The notes: a model not told the origin generated them from the letters alone. A stretch of 10,230 bases of DNA from an uncultured Methanomassiliicoccales archaeon (GCA_934234005.1 CAKQHC010000055.1:1-10230), one strand, 5' to 3'. Positions 1-7,089 are shown, numbered from the stretch's first letter. Numbers and translations: made by a program.

Positions 1-868
1 GATCGGGGTTGCTGTCACTCAGAGCTTTCATGAGCCTTAAGTATTGTCCGATTGCATCTTCCTGATCCTTTATCATCTGACATACGAGATACACATTTTT
101 CATAATGGGGCTGGCATCTCCGAAAGATCCGGAAATAGGTTCATCCCTGATCATTCCTATAACTACAGTTCTGGTAGAACGCGTTCCGGATTTTGAATCT
201 TCATAACCGAGAACGGCTTCCAACGCAGCCTGGCCGTATGCCGTTGCATCCATATATTTGACAACTGCATCCGAAATTTCGGGATAATATGCAAAATCAA
301 CAGACGTTGACAGTTTCTGGAAATCTTCCATAAGACGGTTCTGATAGTATGCATATCTTTGAATCTTGGACATTCCCGCGTCGGAAACCAATTCCGAAGT
401 GGAATACATGTCCTTCATATCGCTTATCACGAAATCGGATTTAACCTGGAATTTGCGCACGGTTTTTTCCTTCGGAGTAACCGCGAGATTTTTCCTGACA
501 AGATACATATCGATGTCGGGCTGAATAATTCTGTTCTGGCGCAGTATTGCTCTTGCTTCGTCGCGTTTCATACGGCCCTCGCGGTTTCCGGAAACAATCG
601 TATCAAGGAACATAACGACAAGTGAAAGCACGATAAGGTTGCAGAACATATTGTTAACATAATCATATATCGGCCAATTCAATATGGTACAATCCGGGAA
701 CAGAGTGATCAGTATGAAACTGATCAGAAGAAGTCCGGCACATATCGTAACCAACGTCAGAACATAACGGTACACCATACGCATCTGAAATTTCTTTTCG
801 GTATTGGTGGCACGTGTTTTGACATACTTTGTATCAAGGCCTTCCTGTTTCTTAAGTGGAATCTTCAT
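1..868 (-). CDS. Hypothetical two-helix membrane protein, 3' end outside window
   Basis: The reading frame is open from the ATG at 868-866 to base 1, giving about 289 residues, with its C-terminus beyond the left edge. The N-terminus MKIPLKKQEGLDTKYVK is basic. Two hydrophobic segments follow at about residues 35-57 and 70-92, then a soluble, charged region of at least 190 residues without cysteine pairs, P-loop or other motif I recognise. The likely topology is a short cytoplasmic N-terminus, a helical hairpin and a large cytoplasmic domain. Its ATG overlaps the TGA of the upstream HPr-kinase-like gene (ATGA), so the two are very probably translated together and may act together. I do not recognise the family. 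The call as a real gene rests on the long open frame, codon use like its neighbours, and the coupled start. Confidence 0.85.
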   Translation of the reverse strand, partial: MKIPLKKQEGLDTKYVKTRATNTEKKFQMRMVYRYVLTLVTICAGLLLISFILITLFPDCTILNWPIYDYVNNMFCNLIVLSLVVMFLDTIVSGNREGRMKRDEARAILRQNRIIQPDIDMYLVRKNLAVTPKEKTVRKFQVKSDFVISDMKDMYSTSELVSDAGMSKIQRYAYYQNRLMEDFQKLSTSVDFAYYPEISDAVVKYMDATAYGQAALEAVLGYEDSKSGTRSTRTVVIGMIRDEPISGSFGDASPIMKNVYLVCQMIKDQEDAIGQYLRLMKALSDSNPD

Positions 869-1815
869 TCTAAACCACCGCTGATGATTTTACGTATTAG
901 ATCCTGGGTATCTTCCGCAGACGATGTGGTGTTAACCATAAAAACATCGCAAAGCGACAGATATCTCAAAAAGAATTGTTTTCTGAGACTTAAACGGCGT
1001 TCGTCTCTGATTAACTGATGCGGGTTGCAGAAATCGTTGTCTTCGAGATATTTCAACGCATCTAACGGAGCCATCTGAGTAACCTTTTCCGGATCCGAAT
1101 AATCGCGTTTAAGCAGGATTATCTTATGCATTGATGTTCTGTCGATTACCGAATCTTCTCCGGTTACCCAACGGACGTTGCCTATTCCGCGCCCCTTATT
1201 GTCAAAACGCACTCCTTTGACCAATGCCTTATACTCTTCCCACACATCGCCGATATCGGCATCGATGTAACAATTGCGTTCGGATCCTTTTATTGTTGGT
1301 CTGCCGCATCCGAACGATACAAAATACCAATCGTCCGAAATCAAATGGGTGCGGTCCAATCTTAGCAGACCCCATGATTGGGTTGTTTTCCCTGTTTTGG
1401 ACGGCGCTATCAGCGTTACTCCCGCACCGTCTATGTCGATGGCGGCACCGTGCACGGAAAAGATACTGAATGTATCCTCAAGTATATTACCGGCAAGACC
1501 GAGAGCTATGCTTTTAACCCATCCGTAATAATCGAAATTAAACAGAAACATCACAGAACCCTGTTCGTAATATTCTGCATGCAATTCCGTTCCTTCTTCC
1601 GTCATACAGAATATACGTGCGTGTGCTCTGACGGAATCAGACATATGGTAGAAATTATCATCCCACATTTCTATGAAATCACGGTTCTCGGTGAACAGCT
1701 CCACGCATATTCCGTTGATGTCCGCTTTGGACGAGAACATGTTCTTCATAGTGTTGATCTCCGAAAGCAGTTCCATGCGTTCGTGACCGATCATCTCGAC
1801 TTTGTATGAGGCCAT
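865..1815 (-). CDS. HPr kinase/phosphorylase-like P-loop protein
   Basis: This 316-residue soluble protein (counted from the ATG at 1815) has a roughly 110-residue N-terminal region of unknown fold. After it comes a segment resembling the C-terminal HPr kinase/phosphorylase (PEPCK-like) fold: VHGAAIDIDG at 121-130, the P-loop APSKTGKTT at 137-145 and SDD at 160-162. In HPr kinases the same order (HG, then GxxGxGKS, then SDD) binds ATP and the acceptor serine. The substrate here is unknown; archaea of this type usually lack HPr, so a kinase acting on another protein or small molecule is an inference. The first P-loop glycine is replaced by Ala. The start is uncertain: ATG 1815 has GGGGAG 3 nt upstream, while an in-frame GTG at 1848 would add 11 residues and could be leaderless. 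The stop overlaps the start of the downstream membrane protein gene. Confidence 0.82.
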   Translation of the reverse strand: MASYKVEMIGHERMELLSEINTMKNMFSSKADINGICVELFTENRDFIEMWDDNFYHMSDSVRAHARIFCMTEEGTELHAEYYEQGSVMFLFNFDYYGWVKSIALGLAGNILEDTFSIFSVHGAAIDIDGAGVTLIAPSKTGKTTQSWGLLRLDRTHLISDDWYFVSFGCGRPTIKGSERNCYIDADIGDVWEEYKALVKGVRFDNKGRGIGNVRWVTGEDSVIDRTSMHKIILLKRDYSDPEKVTQMAPLDALKYLEDNDFCNPHQLIRDERRLSLRKQFFLRYLSLCDVFMVNTTSSAEDTQDLIRKIISGGLE

Positions 1816-1872
1816 TGTCTCCCCGTACACCCTTATGCATACAATCACTTAATCGTAACGCACCGATTAACA

Positions 1873-1880
1873 GAATATAG
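1873..1880. promoter_or_regulatory. Possible shared TATA box of a divergent promoter
   Basis: GAATATAG lies in the 88-nt gap between two divergent genes. Its centre is about 27 nt before the ATG at 1904, the distance expected if the rightward transcript is leaderless, and that gene has no Shine-Dalgarno sequence. Read on the other strand (CTATATTC) it lies about 27 nt before roughly 1850, next to the GTG at 1848. One element may therefore serve both directions. This is judged from spacing and composition only. Confidence 0.4.
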
Positions 1881-1903
1881 ATACTTCATGCCGATACACC
1901 CCT

Positions 1904-2320
1904 ATGGCAGGATATACAACGCTTTGTTTCGATACCGAGCCCGAAGGCATCATAGACATAACAAATGATGTCCGAAAGATTGTATCAGAAAGCGGCGTGA
2001 AAGATGGAATATGCATTGTTTTCTCCATGCATACGACCGCGGGCATTACAATCAACGAGAATGCCGATCCCGACGTAAAAACAGACATGTTGCTCGGGTT
2101 GGAAAAGGCATTCCCCGTACGTCCGGAATTCCGCCATGCCGAAGGTAACTCCCACGCACATCTCCGTACATCATGCGTCGGACCGTCGCAAACCATTATT
2201 GTGTCCGACGGAAAACTCCTGTTAGGTACGTGGCAGGGGATATACCTGTGCGAATTCGACGGACCGAGAAACAGAAAAATCCAGGTTAAAGTAATCAGCT
2301 GCCGAGGGCCTGTTACGTAA
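1904..2320 (+). CDS. YjbQ family (UPF0047) protein
   Basis: The 138 residues match the usual size of this small, widely conserved trimeric family. Three signatures are present in order: HTTAGITINENADPDV at 43-58, EGNSHAHL at 80-87, and GTWQGIYLCEFDGPR at 108-122. The histidines in these blocks line the conserved metal/phosphate pocket of the family. Family members have shown weak thiamine-phosphate synthase activity, and databases often name them secondary thiamine-phosphate synthase; the true physiological role is unsettled. The ATG at 1904 has no ribosome binding site, and a TATA-like element about 27 nt upstream suggests a leaderless message. A flavodoxin gene follows 78 nt downstream, with its own possible promoter. 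Confidence 0.93.
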   Translation: MAGYTTLCFDTEPEGIIDITNDVRKIVSESGVKDGICIVFSMHTTAGITINENADPDVKTDMLLGLEKAFPVRPEFRHAEGNSHAHLRTSCVGPSQTIIVSDGKLLLGTWQGIYLCEFDGPRNRKIQVKVISCRGPVT

Positions 2321-2349
2321 TGTCCGCCCGATAACAAACACTGATGAAA

Positions 2350-2359
2350 AATAATATAT
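2350..2359 (+). promoter_or_regulatory. Possible TATA box for the flavodoxin/DUF1294 pair
   Basis: AATAATATAT sits about 26 nt before a predicted transcript start near 2381. That would give a leader of roughly 18 nt containing the AGGT ribosome binding site at 2385-2388 ahead of the ATG at 2399. The surrounding 2341-2385 is clearly more AT-rich than the genes. This is inference from position and composition. Confidence 0.35.
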
Positions 2360-2398
2360 CCAGACTATACAATTTGAATTTTATAGGTAGTGAAACAC

Positions 2399-2797
2399 AT
2401 GACAAAAACCGCAGTTGTGTTTGCATCAGGGATAACGCATAATACCAAGACGGTTGCCGAATATATCTCCGGTAACATCGATTCCGACCTTTTTGATCTT
2501 AAAGCGGTCGATCCCGACATATCGTCTTATGACAATGTAGTAATAGGCACGGGAATCCATGCAGGCAAAATCTACAAACAGGTCGAAGCCTTCGTAAGAA
2601 AGAACAAAGATGTCCTGGCAAAGAAGAATGTATCTTTGTTCCTCATGTGTCTGTACAACGATTCCAAGGGCGACAGACAGTTGAAGGCAATATCAGATAA
2701 ACTGGGCATTGAGGATTCAAGATACTTTAACATGAAGGATGCACCCAAAGGAGGAGTACCTCCGGCCGTAGACGATTTTATCAAAGGATTGGTATGA
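2399..2797 (+). CDS. Small flavodoxin-domain protein
   Basis: This 132-residue protein is of minimal flavodoxin length. The first strand and phosphate-binding loop read TAVVFASGITHNTKTVAEYI near the N-terminus, which fits the FMN-phosphate loop (S/T-rich, followed by a helix starting TVA). The second strand, DNVVIGTGIHAGKIYKQVE, resembles the flavin-ring loop of flavodoxins and HemG-like proteins. It probably carries electrons with FMN in the cytoplasm; its partner is unknown. I chose ATG 2399 because AGGT ends 10 nt before it; the GTG at 2390 lies only 1 nt after that AGGT and is less likely. The stop TGA is separated from the next ATG by one base, so the downstream membrane protein gene is co-transcribed. 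Confidence 0.88.
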   Translation: MTKTAVVFASGITHNTKTVAEYISGNIDSDLFDLKAVDPDISSYDNVVIGTGIHAGKIYKQVEAFVRKNKDVLAKKNVSLFLMCLYNDSKGDRQLKAISDKLGIEDSRYFNMKDAPKGGVPPAVDDFIKGLV

Positions 2798-2798
2798 C

Positions 2799-3059
2799 AT
2801 GATTGACATATTCCTGCTTGCCTACATCATCATAAATCTCGTCGTTTTCGCCATGTTCGTATCGGACAAAAGAAAAGCGATAAAGGGCAAATGGCGTATT
2901 CCCGAGAAAACACTGATATTGGCTTCCCTGTTCGGCCCGTGGGGCGGAACCGCCGGAATGAAGCTTGCACATCATAAGACGCATAAAGCCAAGTTCAAAC
3001 TGGTCTATGCATTCCTTATAATCCACATCATAATCATCGCATATCTTCTGATTGCCTGA
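2799..3059 (+). CDS. DUF1294 family membrane protein
   Basis: The 86 residues have a hydrophobic helix at about 4-21, then SDKRKAIKGKWRIPEKTL, then a second hydrophobic stretch with the glycine-rich LFGPWGGTAGM at about 44-54, HHKTHKAKF, and a third helix at about 68-85. The order (D-K-x-x-A, W-R-I-P-E, G-G-x-x-G-M, H-K-T) is typical of DUF1294, a small membrane family of unknown function. The gene starts one base after the flavodoxin stop, so it is probably translated by reinitiation. Its TGA ends directly against the stop of the convergent Taw1 gene. No role can be assigned beyond membrane location; linkage to the flavodoxin may or may not be functional. Confidence 0.88.
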   Translation: MIDIFLLAYIIINLVVFAMFVSDKRKAIKGKWRIPEKTLILASLFGPWGGTAGMKLAHHKTHKAKFKLVYAFLIIHIIIIAYLLIA

Positions 3060-3998
3060 TTACTGCGAATACAACTTACGGACATCCGTCTCTTCTCCGG
3101 GTTGGCCAAGCAGAATGACGCGGCTGTCCGCACGTTCCTTTATTATCTCCATTCCGACCAGTCCGCCCAACTCGGAAGAAAAACTTCTTATTTCGTCCAT
3201 CGAAGGCATATTGGCCATCGACAAACGCATTCTGGATCCGCCCACGAAAACATATCCTTTCGGCTCTATCAAATCGGGATCGGCAATCTTATCCAGTTTG
3301 GCATACGCGTTGATATCGCACATGTTAATGTCTTTCACCAGTGTATGACGGATGACCGTACGTGTATCGAGCGACGGTAAAATTTCCAACGTCTTCATCA
3401 GTCTTGACCAACAACCGGCATCCTTGGGGCGACATACTCTGCGATAAATATCCTCGTTGGGTGCCGCAACGGTTACATACAGTTGACGCGGAAGCTCGTC
3501 AAGAGCCTCCAATCTCTCAGGGTATGTTCCGTTGGTGACCATGAATGTAGTCATGTCGCGACGGTGGCATTCTTTGAGAAAATCCGAAAGATACGGATAT
3601 GTTATGGGTTCTCCGGCAAGAGATATGGCAACCTGATTTGGATTCCAAGCCTCCTCAAACATCTCCTTGGATACTCTGGAATCGCCTTTGAAACCCGTTA
3701 TCAACTTCCTCTGATGTTCTATAAGTGCATCAAGCATCTCTTTCGGTTCTGCCCAGTTTTCTATTTCGAAATCATGCTCCTGGACACGCCAACAGAATGT
3801 ACACATATGGCTGCATTCGTTTATAGCCGGAGTCATCTGCAGACAGCGGTGGCTGTTTATTCCATAAAAATCCTGCTTGTAACAGCATCTTCCGCGTACA
3901 AGACTCTCCTTCATCCAATGACAAAGCTTGACTGCCGCGTGGTCATTGTATATACGATACTGCTGCTTAATCAGAAGATCGCGATAATTTTGATCCAT
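3060..3998 (-). CDS. taw1: tRNA 4-demethylwyosine synthase (Taw1/TYW1)
   Basis: This radical-SAM enzyme makes the tricyclic 4-demethylwyosine core on N1-methylguanosine 37 of tRNA-Phe, using pyruvate as the two-carbon donor. The 312 residues fit the archaeal single-domain form, which lacks the flavodoxin domain of eukaryotic TYW1. The radical-SAM cluster motif CSHMCTFCWR gives C62, C66 and C69. Upstream cysteines C26, C38/C39 and C52 match the ligands of the second Fe-S cluster known in archaeal Taw1. SLAGEPITYP follows at about 155-165 as the conserved GEP region. The ATG at 3998 is preferred over a TTG two codons upstream because GAGG lies 7 nt before it and overlaps the stop of rfcL; with this start the cysteine numbering agrees with the family. 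It is the last gene of the leftward operon, 9 nt after rfcL. Confidence 0.96.
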   Translation of the reverse strand: MDQNYRDLLIKQQYRIYNDHAAVKLCHWMKESLVRGRCCYKQDFYGINSHRCLQMTPAINECSHMCTFCWRVQEHDFEIENWAEPKEMLDALIEHQRKLITGFKGDSRVSKEMFEEAWNPNQVAISLAGEPITYPYLSDFLKECHRRDMTTFMVTNGTYPERLEALDELPRQLYVTVAAPNEDIYRRVCRPKDAGCWSRLMKTLEILPSLDTRTVIRHTLVKDINMCDINAYAKLDKIADPDLIEPKGYVFVGGSRMRLSMANMPSMDEIRSFSSELGGLVGMEIIKERADSRVILLGQPGEETDVRKLYSQ

Positions 3999-4005
3999 AT
4001 ACAAT

Positions 4006-4009
4006 CCTC
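4006..4009 (-). promoter_or_regulatory. Shine-Dalgarno GAGG for taw1, overlapping the rfcL stop
   Basis: On the minus strand the rfcL stop and the GAGG are fused as TGAGG, 7 nt before ATG 3998. This fixes the taw1 start and suggests translational coupling between clamp loader and tRNA-modification gene. Confidence 0.6.
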
Positions 4010-5432
4010 AAAAATCGAATAAACTGCGCTGTTTGGATTTTGGCTTTGGTTTCGGCTCCTCTTTAACCTGAACGGGCTCCTCATGAACAGGGACATTAAT
4101 GACAATTCCGGATTTCGGTTTTGTCGAATCTATAATGCGTTCCAACTCCCTGTCCTCCATATCTTTGATGATTGCTTTGATTGACGGGTCGTCGGATTTC
4201 TTACCCATAAGGAATGCCAATTCGGCCGGCTCCAATTTAGCGGATTCCGCCAAATGACGTGCGAGATCATAATCAAATCCAACCATAAGTTTGATTGACG
4301 GCAATATGTCCATATCGACGCGCCTCGCGGATGTATGAAGCATATCAGCCAATTTTATGACAGTGCTGTTGCGTATACTGCGAATGCTCTTGCTTGCGGA
4401 CATTTTCTTCAGAAACGGCGGAAATGACACAGGGCCGCTGTAAGAATCTCTGAAACGTGCCGTAGCTACTCCTGCAGTCATCATATCTTTGGCGTAACTT
4501 AAGGCTGCTTTGCTTCCGCGTGCCATGTACAAGTCGGCACGGGATATCTTTTCAAACCCTCTGACCATATCTCCGCGGTCGCGGTATTTTACCGGAATAT
4601 TGTCATTTATCCAGATTATAGCCTCTTTGGGTTCTATTTCTTCCGTATCCATCATTCTGCGGGACTCAAAAGCATCTTTGGAATGAAATACGGAATTGAC
4701 AAATGTGAACATATCGACATCCTTGTCGCGTTTGGAAAGGGCGGCGGCCATCTCGGCAGTAACACGGCTCTGCCCAAGCGATAATGATTCCAAATTCCTG
4801 ACGGCGGCACGCATATCTCCGCCCGAATTATTGGCTATTATATTCATCGCTTCGCTTTCCACTTCCACGCCTTCATTGGATGCTATAGCGGCAAGAACTT
4901 TGGCAACGGAAGAAACAGATGCTTTTTTGAACGTTATCTGCAACGTTTCGTTGCGTATGGTACTGCTTTTCTGACTCAGTGCATAAAAATCATTTGCTAT
5001 CAGAATTACCGGCTGACGCGTCGTTCTGATAAGCAAATCGATTACGGGCATGGCTCCTTTATCGGCTTTCCCGAACAAATTGTCCGCTTCGTCGAGAATT
5101 ATCAGTTTATGACGGCCTTTTGAAACATCCCCGTATGAACCGTCATCGCCGAAAGTGTTGAATCTTGACCCTTTGATAGCTATGCGCTCTATTTCCGCCC
5201 CGGTACGTTGATCGGATGCATTCATCTCCACATAATCCCAACCCATTTCGTTGGCCAATGCAATAGCCGAGGTTGTCTTACCTATACCAGGGCTGCCCAT
5301 CAAAACAACGGCACGTTTGGATGGGATTCCGGATAGCCAACTTTTGGCCCAATCGCGAAGTTGCCTTACCGGCGTAGGATTGCCTACAACTCCGTCAAGT
5401 GTTTTCGGACGGTATTTCTCGGTCCAATCCAT
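4008..5432 (-). CDS. rfcL: Replication factor C large subunit (clamp loader)
   Basis: RfcL joins RfcS subunits in the ATP-driven clamp loader that places PCNA on primed DNA. The 474 residues begin with MDWTEKYRPKTLDGVVGN, the standard RFC start. Walker A is GSPGIGKTT at 46-54, Walker B is IILDEADN at 111-118, and sensor 1 is LIAND at 144-148. The C-terminus is a charged, proline-rich linker ending in QRSLFDF, a PCNA-interacting PIP box (Q-x-x-L-x-x-F). The frame stays open further upstream to 5597, but that stretch overlaps the preceding gene and is not RFC-like. ATG 5432 is chosen because GGAGGG ends 6 nt before it; ATG 5435, 3 nt from it, would add one Met. The small subunit is not in the window. 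Confidence 0.97.
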   Translation of the reverse strand: MDWTEKYRPKTLDGVVGNPTPVRQLRDWAKSWLSGIPSKRAVVLMGSPGIGKTTSAIALANEMGWDYVEMNASDQRTGAEIERIAIKGSRFNTFGDDGSYGDVSKGRHKLIILDEADNLFGKADKGAMPVIDLLIRTTRQPVILIANDFYALSQKSSTIRNETLQITFKKASVSSVAKVLAAIASNEGVEVESEAMNIIANNSGGDMRAAVRNLESLSLGQSRVTAEMAAALSKRDKDVDMFTFVNSVFHSKDAFESRRMMDTEEIEPKEAIIWINDNIPVKYRDRGDMVRGFEKISRADLYMARGSKAALSYAKDMMTAGVATARFRDSYSGPVSFPPFLKKMSASKSIRSIRNSTVIKLADMLHTSARRVDMDILPSIKLMVGFDYDLARHLAESAKLEPAELAFLMGKKSDDPSIKAIIKDMEDRELERIIDSTKPKSGIVINVPVHEEPVQVKEEPKPKPKSKQRSLFDF

Positions 5433-5914
5433 CATCTGCCCTCCGGCGAATAAATGATACCCAAAAGATCCATGGATTGATACATGAATACAAGCATGCG
5501 TATCGCCATAATGTAGAATGACGAACTGGTAATGAAATGCGGATCGACATACAGCAGTACGGCACTTATTGCCAAGAACATTATTCCGCGGGACCATTTC
5601 TTCATTATGAGGTGGCCTATGCCGAATATGTTCACGACACCGAAAATCAATCCCAGCATCAGAGCGAGCATTCCGTTCTTACGGAGCGTCATCCTGACGG
5701 GCACTGCGGGAGCCGAACCCTGCACCTTGTTTCCGCATTTGCCGCAGAAATGCGATCCGGGTTCTATCGGTTCGCCGCAATTGGCACAGACTCCCGGAGA
5801 ATAATTTCCTTTGTCATCGAAACATATGGCAGTATTTTTCATACATCCGCAAAACGGACAAAAATCCATATCGTCGGGAATTTCCCTTCCACATTCGGAA
5901 CAAACGAAAATCAT
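5432..5914 (-). CDS. Double zinc-ribbon membrane protein
   Basis: The 160 residues start with two zinc ribbons: C5/C8 with C19/C22, and C43/C46 with C57/C60, each as CxxC pairs (CSECG, CPFCG, CANCG, CGKCG). A short linker leads to three probable membrane helices at about 81-100, 109-124 and 130-147. The zinc ribbons are probably cytoplasmic, tethered to the membrane by the helices. Similar zinc-ribbon/helix proteins are common in archaea and mostly uncharacterised; I cannot name a function. Its ATG overlaps the stop of the ABC ATPase gene (ATGA), and its own stop overlaps or abuts the rfcL start, so all three are translationally linked. Two further cysteines (C24 and C31) lie between the ribbons. 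Confidence 0.9.
   Translation of the reverse strand: MIFVCSECGREIPDDMDFCPFCGCMKNTAICFDDKGNYSPGVCANCGEPIEPGSHFCGKCGNKVQGSAPAVPVRMTLRKNGMLALMLGLIFGVVNIFGIGHLIMKKWSRGIMFLAISAVLLYVDPHFITSSSFYIMAIRMLVFMYQSMDLLGIIYSPEGR
5439..5444 (-). promoter_or_regulatory. Shine-Dalgarno GGAGGG for rfcL inside the upstream gene
   Basis: The motif lies within the last codons of the zinc-ribbon gene and leaves 6 nt to ATG 5432. It rules out the long upstream extension of the rfcL frame and indicates that rfcL is translated from the polycistronic message. Confidence 0.6.
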
Positions 5915-6714
5915 CTTGTAACATCATCCTCGAGGTGCATCCTATAGATGCCCTTATCGCATTCTACCTTAATAGGTTCTCCATAGAGCTCAGAGATATG
6001 GGCATCGTCCAACAGGGTCTCCTTATCACCGTCTGCAAATACTCTGCCGTCACGGATCATTACGACGCGTTTTACGGATACGGGTATGTCCGTAAGGTCG
6101 TGTGTAATCATAACTATGCTGACTCCCCTGTCTATAAGTATGTCGAACATTGCACGGAATTTGGATTTCATAACGATATCCAATCCGGTCATCGGTTCAT
6201 CCAGTACAAGCAGATCGGGATCTGTTACAAGGGCACGGGCTATGAGAACGCGACGCATTTCACCTAAAGATAAATTTTCAATCTCTCTGTCGAATATGTC
6301 GTCCACACCCATCATAACAGCGCAATCCATGGAACGCTTCTTCATTTCCTCGGTAACAGAGTGGTTTCTGAACACGTCCAAACTGTTGAAAAATCCCGAA
6401 CAGATTACGTCACCTACAATGACATCGCTGCGGAACATGTTCTGAAGGTCCATAGAAACGACGCCCATGCGGCTACGCACGTCGAATATGTTCCACTTGT
6501 CTTTTCCGAAAATACGCATTGATGCGGGTGACGATTCATCATAATACGGATGAATGTCACCCCTCAACAATTTAATCAAAGTAGTTTTACCAGAGCCGTT
6601 AGGCCCAATGACTGCTACGTTTTCCCCTTTGTATATGTCCAAATCAACGGAGGTGAGTATGTGGATTCCGTTACGCACAACCGATACGTTACGAAGCTCA
6701 AGAGCTTTTTCCAT
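5911..6714 (-). CDS. ABC ATPase, ModF/PhrA-like, without a permease
   Basis: The 267 residues form one complete nucleotide-binding domain. Walker A is GPNGSGKTT at 37-45, the Q-loop glutamine is probably Q91, the signature is LSLGE at 148-152, Walker B is LLVLDEP at 168-174, the D-loop is TGLD at 176-179 and the H-loop is THD at 204-206. The segment DVICSGFFNSLDVFRN at about 102-117 resembles the VxSGFFxSxGLYR block of the COG1119 group (ModF/PhrA-like ATPases), which often lack a partner permease. None is encoded here, so it may work as a soluble ATPase or with a distant permease. The start has GGAG 5 nt upstream. It lies 41 nt after the winged-helix gene and overlaps the zinc-ribbon gene by 4 nt. 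The ABC call is certain; the subgroup is probable. Confidence 0.93.
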   Translation of the reverse strand: MEKALELRNVSVVRNGIHILTSVDLDIYKGENVAVIGPNGSGKTTLIKLLRGDIHPYYDESSPASMRIFGKDKWNIFDVRSRMGVVSMDLQNMFRSDVIVGDVICSGFFNSLDVFRNHSVTEEMKKRSMDCAVMMGVDDIFDREIENLSLGEMRRVLIARALVTDPDLLVLDEPMTGLDIVMKSKFRAMFDILIDRGVSIVMITHDLTDIPVSVKRVVMIRDGRVFADGDKETLLDDAHISELYGEPIKVECDKGIYRMHLEDDVTR

Positions 6715-6755
6715 ACCCTCTCCATTGATTGGTCATACTTAATCTGTAGCAAAGC

Positions 6756-7040
6756 TCAGATGTTCACGAGGCATTTGTCGATGGCAACGAAGAGACTTGC
6801 AACTTGTTCGCCTGCAGGAGTCAGGGAAACTATGGTGGAACGTGAAGTCATGTCCATGTTCTGATCGATGAGTCCGATCTCTTCCAAATGATTCAGTTTG
6901 TCGGGCATTCTGGGATTTGACGACACATTGTCATAGATGTCGATTTTACGGCTAGGTCCATTGGATCCCAAATATTTCAGGATCGAGATCATGTGTTTTT
7001 CTTCGAATACGGAAACGCCATCGGCTGACTTCGATTTCAT
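6756..7040 (-). CDS. Winged-helix DNA-binding protein
   Basis: The 94 residues look like a single winged helix-turn-helix domain: a first helix MISILKYLGSNGPSRKIDIYDNV, a probable recognition region NPRMPDKLNHLEEIGLI, and a wing DMTSRSTIVSLTPAGEQVASLF ending in a helix. The LTPAGEQVA ending is common in archaeal MarR/ArsR-like regulators. There is no effector domain and no cysteine pair, so no ligand can be proposed. The ATG at 7040 has AAGGTGAT 3 nt upstream (GGTGA 4 nt). It is the first gene of the leftward operon and is a candidate regulator of it; inverted repeats just upstream may be binding sites, which is inference. Confidence 0.85.
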   Translation of the reverse strand: MKSKSADGVSVFEEKHMISILKYLGSNGPSRKIDIYDNVSSNPRMPDKLNHLEEIGLIDQNMDMTSRSTIVSLTPAGEQVASLFVAIDKCLVNI

Positions 7041-7089
7041 TGTATCACCTTAATTGGTTTAACAGCGATTAATTAAATACTTTATTTTC

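Noticed and set aside
163..625. Short frames at 163-354 (minus) and 359-625 (plus)
   Set aside because: They lie in other frames of the long partial membrane-protein gene that is open from 868 to the left edge.
1224..1809. Three rightward frames of 81-143 codons
   Set aside because: They are antisense to the kinase-like gene, whose motifs and coupled stop show it is the real gene.
1867..2337. 156-codon leftward frame
   Set aside because: It is the complement of the well-conserved YjbQ gene and has no family features.
3483..4022. 179-codon rightward frame
   Set aside because: It is antisense to taw1, whose cysteine motifs are intact.
5433..5597. Long N-terminal extension of the rfcL frame
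   Set aside because: It overlaps the zinc-ribbon gene, has no RFC similarity, and the GGAGGG at 5439-5444 marks the start at 5432.
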